A program made the translations under genes and the position numbers. The notes below the pieces were generated by a model. It did not search any database, was not told where the DNA came from, and saw only the letters and a program-made list of their open reading frames with translations. Shown here piece by piece: positions 6,431 through 7,951 of a DNA stretch of 7,951 nucleotides (positions are counted from its first letter, which is position 1; each line of letters begins with the position of its first letter). Origin of the DNA: Chloroflexota bacterium (lineage in GTDB: Bacteria > Chloroflexota > Dehalococcoidia > Lucifugimonadales > JADFKI01); the NCBI GenBank assembly GCA_024648655.1, contig JAGGDZ010000387.1, positions 1 through 7,951 of the forward strand, given 5' to 3'.

Positions 6431-6464
6431 TGCGTCACTCTGTTTCTACTTTTCCTGCCTACAT

Positions 6465-7511
6465 TTAATTCATTTGATGTATCTGCACTTTTACAGAGCC
6501 GGTGGTCTTGTCGTAGGCGGTTGTGAAGCCTTTCTGGATGTCGTCTAGGGAGTAGATGTGCGTTACCATAGGTTTCAGGTCAACACGGCCGGACGCCATG
6601 AGGTCGATCGCCACCTCGTAGTCGTGCCTGCCGTTGATGATGCCGTAGCAGGATGAGAAGACAATGGTTTGCTCTTTCATCATCGGTGGCAGCCAGTCAA
6701 CGGTGATGGGTGTGCGGTAGCCGCCGATGACCACGAAGCGCCCCTGCTCGCGCGTAAGCTCTATCGCCTGTGTGATCGGGTCGGGTCGCCATCCGCCGAC
6801 TGTTTCCACAGTAAGGTCTGCTCCGAGACCATGCGTGGCATCCAATAGTGCTTCGTTGAGCGCAGGGTCATCGGGTGCGAAGGCGTGGTCGGCGCCGAGC
6901 CGCTTTGCGAGGCTTGCTTGCTGCTCGTGGCGAGCGGTGACGAATATCGTGCCTGCGCCTAGCGCCCGCGCCGCCGCGACCGCTGTCAAGCCGATGTTGC
7001 CCGCGCCCAGCACGACGACCGTCTCGCCGCCGGTGAGGTTGCCGCGCCGCACGCCGTGAACCGAGACGGCAAACGGCTCGACGAGCGCGGCTTCTTCCCA
7101 GGTGAGGTTGTCGGGCAATGTATAGCAACCCCACGCCTTGCGCTTGATGTACTCCGCGAAGCCGCCGCCCTCCGGGGGGGCCATGTCCATGCACTGCTTG
7201 TATTGTCCCATGCGGCAGTACCAGCAGTTCAGGCAGGCGCGTCCATGCCCGATGGTTTCGATGGCGACGCGCCGACCGAGCAACTCCGAATCGATTCCGT
7301 CGCCAACGGCAATGATTTCACCCGCCACCTCGTGTCCGACAGGGGACTCGTCGGCTTCTTTCTGGTCAGCTTTCATCTGCAAGTCCGAACCGCAGATGCC
7401 GGTGGAGCGAATACGCACTATGGCGTCGCCCGGACCTGCCTCAGGACGAGGATATTCTCCCAACGTCATCGTGCCGTTGCCGTCGTAGAACGCTGCTTTC
7501 ATCATTGTCAT
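6465..7511 (-). CDS. Zinc-dependent medium-chain alcohol/polyol dehydrogenase
   Basis: A 348-residue MDR-family dehydrogenase, which would oxidise a secondary alcohol of a sugar, polyol or sugar acid using NAD(P). The catalytic zinc ligands are visible as Cys40 (GICGSD), His60-Glu61 (GHE) and Glu145 (VEP). The structural zinc loop is complete: Cys93, Cys96, Cys99 and Cys107. The Rossmann motif GAGNIG (169-174) begins the cofactor domain. At the end of the second strand of that domain, where NAD-specific members usually have Asp, the sequence is VTARH (Ala193-Arg194), which points to NADP use or mixed specificity. The start is the ATG at 7511, preceded by an AAGGGGGG ribosome-binding site; a GTG 15 codons upstream overlaps the aldolase stop and adds unrelated residues. 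Substrate cannot be named; sorbitol-, threonine- and galactitol-dehydrogenase-like enzymes share these motifs. It follows the aldolase gene by 44 bases, probably on one transcript. Confidence 0.9.
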   Translation of the reverse strand: MTMMKAAFYDGNGTMTLGEYPRPEAGPGDAIVRIRSTGICGSDLQMKADQKEADESPVGHEVAGEIIAVGDGIDSELLGRRVAIETIGHGRACLNCWYCRMGQYKQCMDMAPPEGGGFAEYIKRKAWGCYTLPDNLTWEEAALVEPFAVSVHGVRRGNLTGGETVVVLGAGNIGLTAVAAARALGAGTIFVTARHEQQASLAKRLGADHAFAPDDPALNEALLDATHGLGADLTVETVGGWRPDPITQAIELTREQGRFVVIGGYRTPITVDWLPPMMKEQTIVFSSCYGIINGRHDYEVAIDLMASGRVDLKPMVTHIYSLDDIQKGFTTAYDKTTGSVKVQIHQMN

Positions 7512-7515
7512 GTTG

Positions 7516-7523
7516 CCCCCCTT
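7516..7523 (-). promoter_or_regulatory. Shine-Dalgarno deciding the dehydrogenase start
   Basis: On the minus strand this reads AAGGGGGG, four bases before the ATG at 7511 if measured from the end of the G run, or eight from AAGG. It supports that ATG over the GTG at 7556. A second ATG pair at 7505-7500 is two codons further in and also within reach. Confidence 0.6.
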
Positions 7524-7555
7524 GCTTGTATATCGTGTCTGTTCCGCCTGACTCA

Positions 7556-7951
7556 CTATTCATTTGCGGCTAGGAAATCACGCGAGCCGTTCAGGATGAG
7601 GTCATTGAGCGCGATTGCGGTGTGTATGTCGGACGACAGGTGGCGTCCTGCGGCGTGGATACGCTCGCCTATGGCATTCTGCGCTTCCTGGACGACTGGG
7701 TGCTCCGGCTTACCGGGATAGCCCATAGACTGCGCAAGGTCGTTCGTGCCCCAGGCGAACGCGTCTATGCCCTCAACTTCGAGAATAGCGTCGAGGTTCT
7801 CGAACGCGGTTGCCGACTCGAGCTGCGCCATCACCAGCATCTCCCTGTTCGTAAGTTCCATGAACTCACTGCGGTCAAGGCCGGGCTGGTCGATGAGTCC
7901 GCTGTCGTTGTAGAAGGTGCCTCTGCCGCCGCCCCAGCTTCTTTCCCCTTC
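7556..7951 (-). CDS. HpcH/HpaI-family aldolase, C-terminal part
   Basis: Class II pyruvate-type aldolase that would cleave a 2-keto-3-deoxy acid to pyruvate (or a related keto acid) and an aldehyde. The frame is open to the right edge, so its N-terminus lies outside; 131 residues are visible (numbered from base 7951 inward). The metal-binding Glu is in VMAQLES (Glu45), and the metal-binding Asp is in GTNDLAQSMGYPG (Asp71); their spacing of 26 equals that of Glu149 and Asp175 in E. coli HpaI. The segments ENLDAILEVEGID and HPVVQEAQNAI fit the family barrel. The C-terminal NGSRDFLAANE looks complete. A macrophomate synthase or citramalyl-CoA lyase-like relative is possible, since the whole family shares the core. 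It is upstream of the dehydrogenase gene on the same strand, which suggests joint use in sugar-acid breakdown. Confidence 0.87.
   Translation of the reverse strand, partial: EGERSWGGGRGTFYNDSGLIDQPGLDRSEFMELTNREMLVMAQLESATAFENLDAILEVEGIDAFAWGTNDLAQSMGYPGKPEHPVVQEAQNAIGERIHAAGRHLSSDIHTAIALNDLILNGSRDFLAANE

Larger units (their letters stand above)
5739..6464. other. Degenerate, locally AT-rich strip with broken minus-strand genes
   Basis: No intact, confidently recognised gene lies here. All protein-like traces read on the minus strand: an unrecognised split gene (6046-6430), a frameshifted DUF433 gene (5818-6093) and a PIN-like toxin stub (5768-5821). Part of the strip is much richer in AT than its surroundings: bases 6241-6300 have 18 G/C of 60, against 43 of 60 at 5161-5220 in the dehydratase gene. 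No terminal inverted repeats, target-site duplication or integrase was seen. It reads as an acquired and decaying segment between two metabolic genes, though assembly or sequencing errors could mimic the frameshifts. Confidence 0.6.

Noticed and set aside
7174..7180. Run of seven G in the dehydrogenase gene as a possible frameshift.
   Set aside because: The minus-strand frame reads through it without a break into the expected GGGFAEY segment.
7512..7556. GTG at 7556 as the dehydrogenase start.
   Set aside because: The extra 15 residues do not fit the family N-terminus, which begins at MMKAAF, and the G-rich ribosome-binding site lies within that extension.
7056..7721. A 221-codon plus-strand frame over the dehydrogenase and aldolase genes.
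   Set aside because: It is antisense to two genes with clear catalytic residues and shows no domain of its own.

Overview
The window looks like chromosomal DNA of a free-living or symbiotic bacterium. The gene set and the style of the proteins suggest a Chloroflexota (SAR202/Dehalococcoidia-like) genome, but this is inference: there is no rRNA or other marker gene here. Coding sequence is moderately to strongly GC-rich, genes are tightly packed, and several starts are backed by clear Shine-Dalgarno sequences. No tRNA, rRNA, CRISPR array, insertion sequence or convincing rho-independent terminator was seen.

Layout. (1) Positions 1-1836, + strand: most of the catalytic subunit of a cysteine-type, molybdopterin-dependent formate dehydrogenase, cut by the left edge. 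(2) 1833-2672, - strand: a DUF429 protein (RNase H-like fold), whose stop codon interlocks with that of the dehydrogenase. (3) 2673-2806: a divergent promoter region with one extended -10 candidate on each strand. (4) 2807-5738, + strand: a tight three-gene cluster of two uncharacterised proteins (214 and 190 aa, ATGA overlap) followed by an IlvD/Edd-family sugar-acid dehydratase. (5) 5739-6464: a partly AT-rich strip of broken - strand genes. It holds an unrecognised gene split over two frames, a frameshifted DUF433 antitoxin-like gene, and the first ~18 codons of a PIN-like toxin of DUF5615 type. (6) 6465-7511, - strand: a zinc-dependent medium-chain dehydrogenase. (7) 7556-7951, - strand: the C-terminal part of an HpcH/HpaI-family aldolase, cut by the right edge.

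How it fits together. The dehydratase, the dehydrogenase and the aldolase are the kinds of enzyme used in non-phosphorylative sugar or sugar-acid breakdown: oxidise, dehydrate to a 2-keto-3-deoxy acid, then cleave to pyruvate plus an aldehyde. They lie on both strands around the degraded strip, so this is a catabolic neighbourhood rather than one operon. The formate dehydrogenase and the DUF429 gene have no obvious link to it.

The most interesting part is 5739-6464. It reads as the wreck of a toxin-antitoxin module: the antitoxin is recognisable only when two reading frames are joined, and the toxin is a stub ending against the 3' end of the dehydratase gene. I saw no clear new complete system. 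The two uncharacterised proteins coupled to the dehydratase are the best candidates for undescribed biology.
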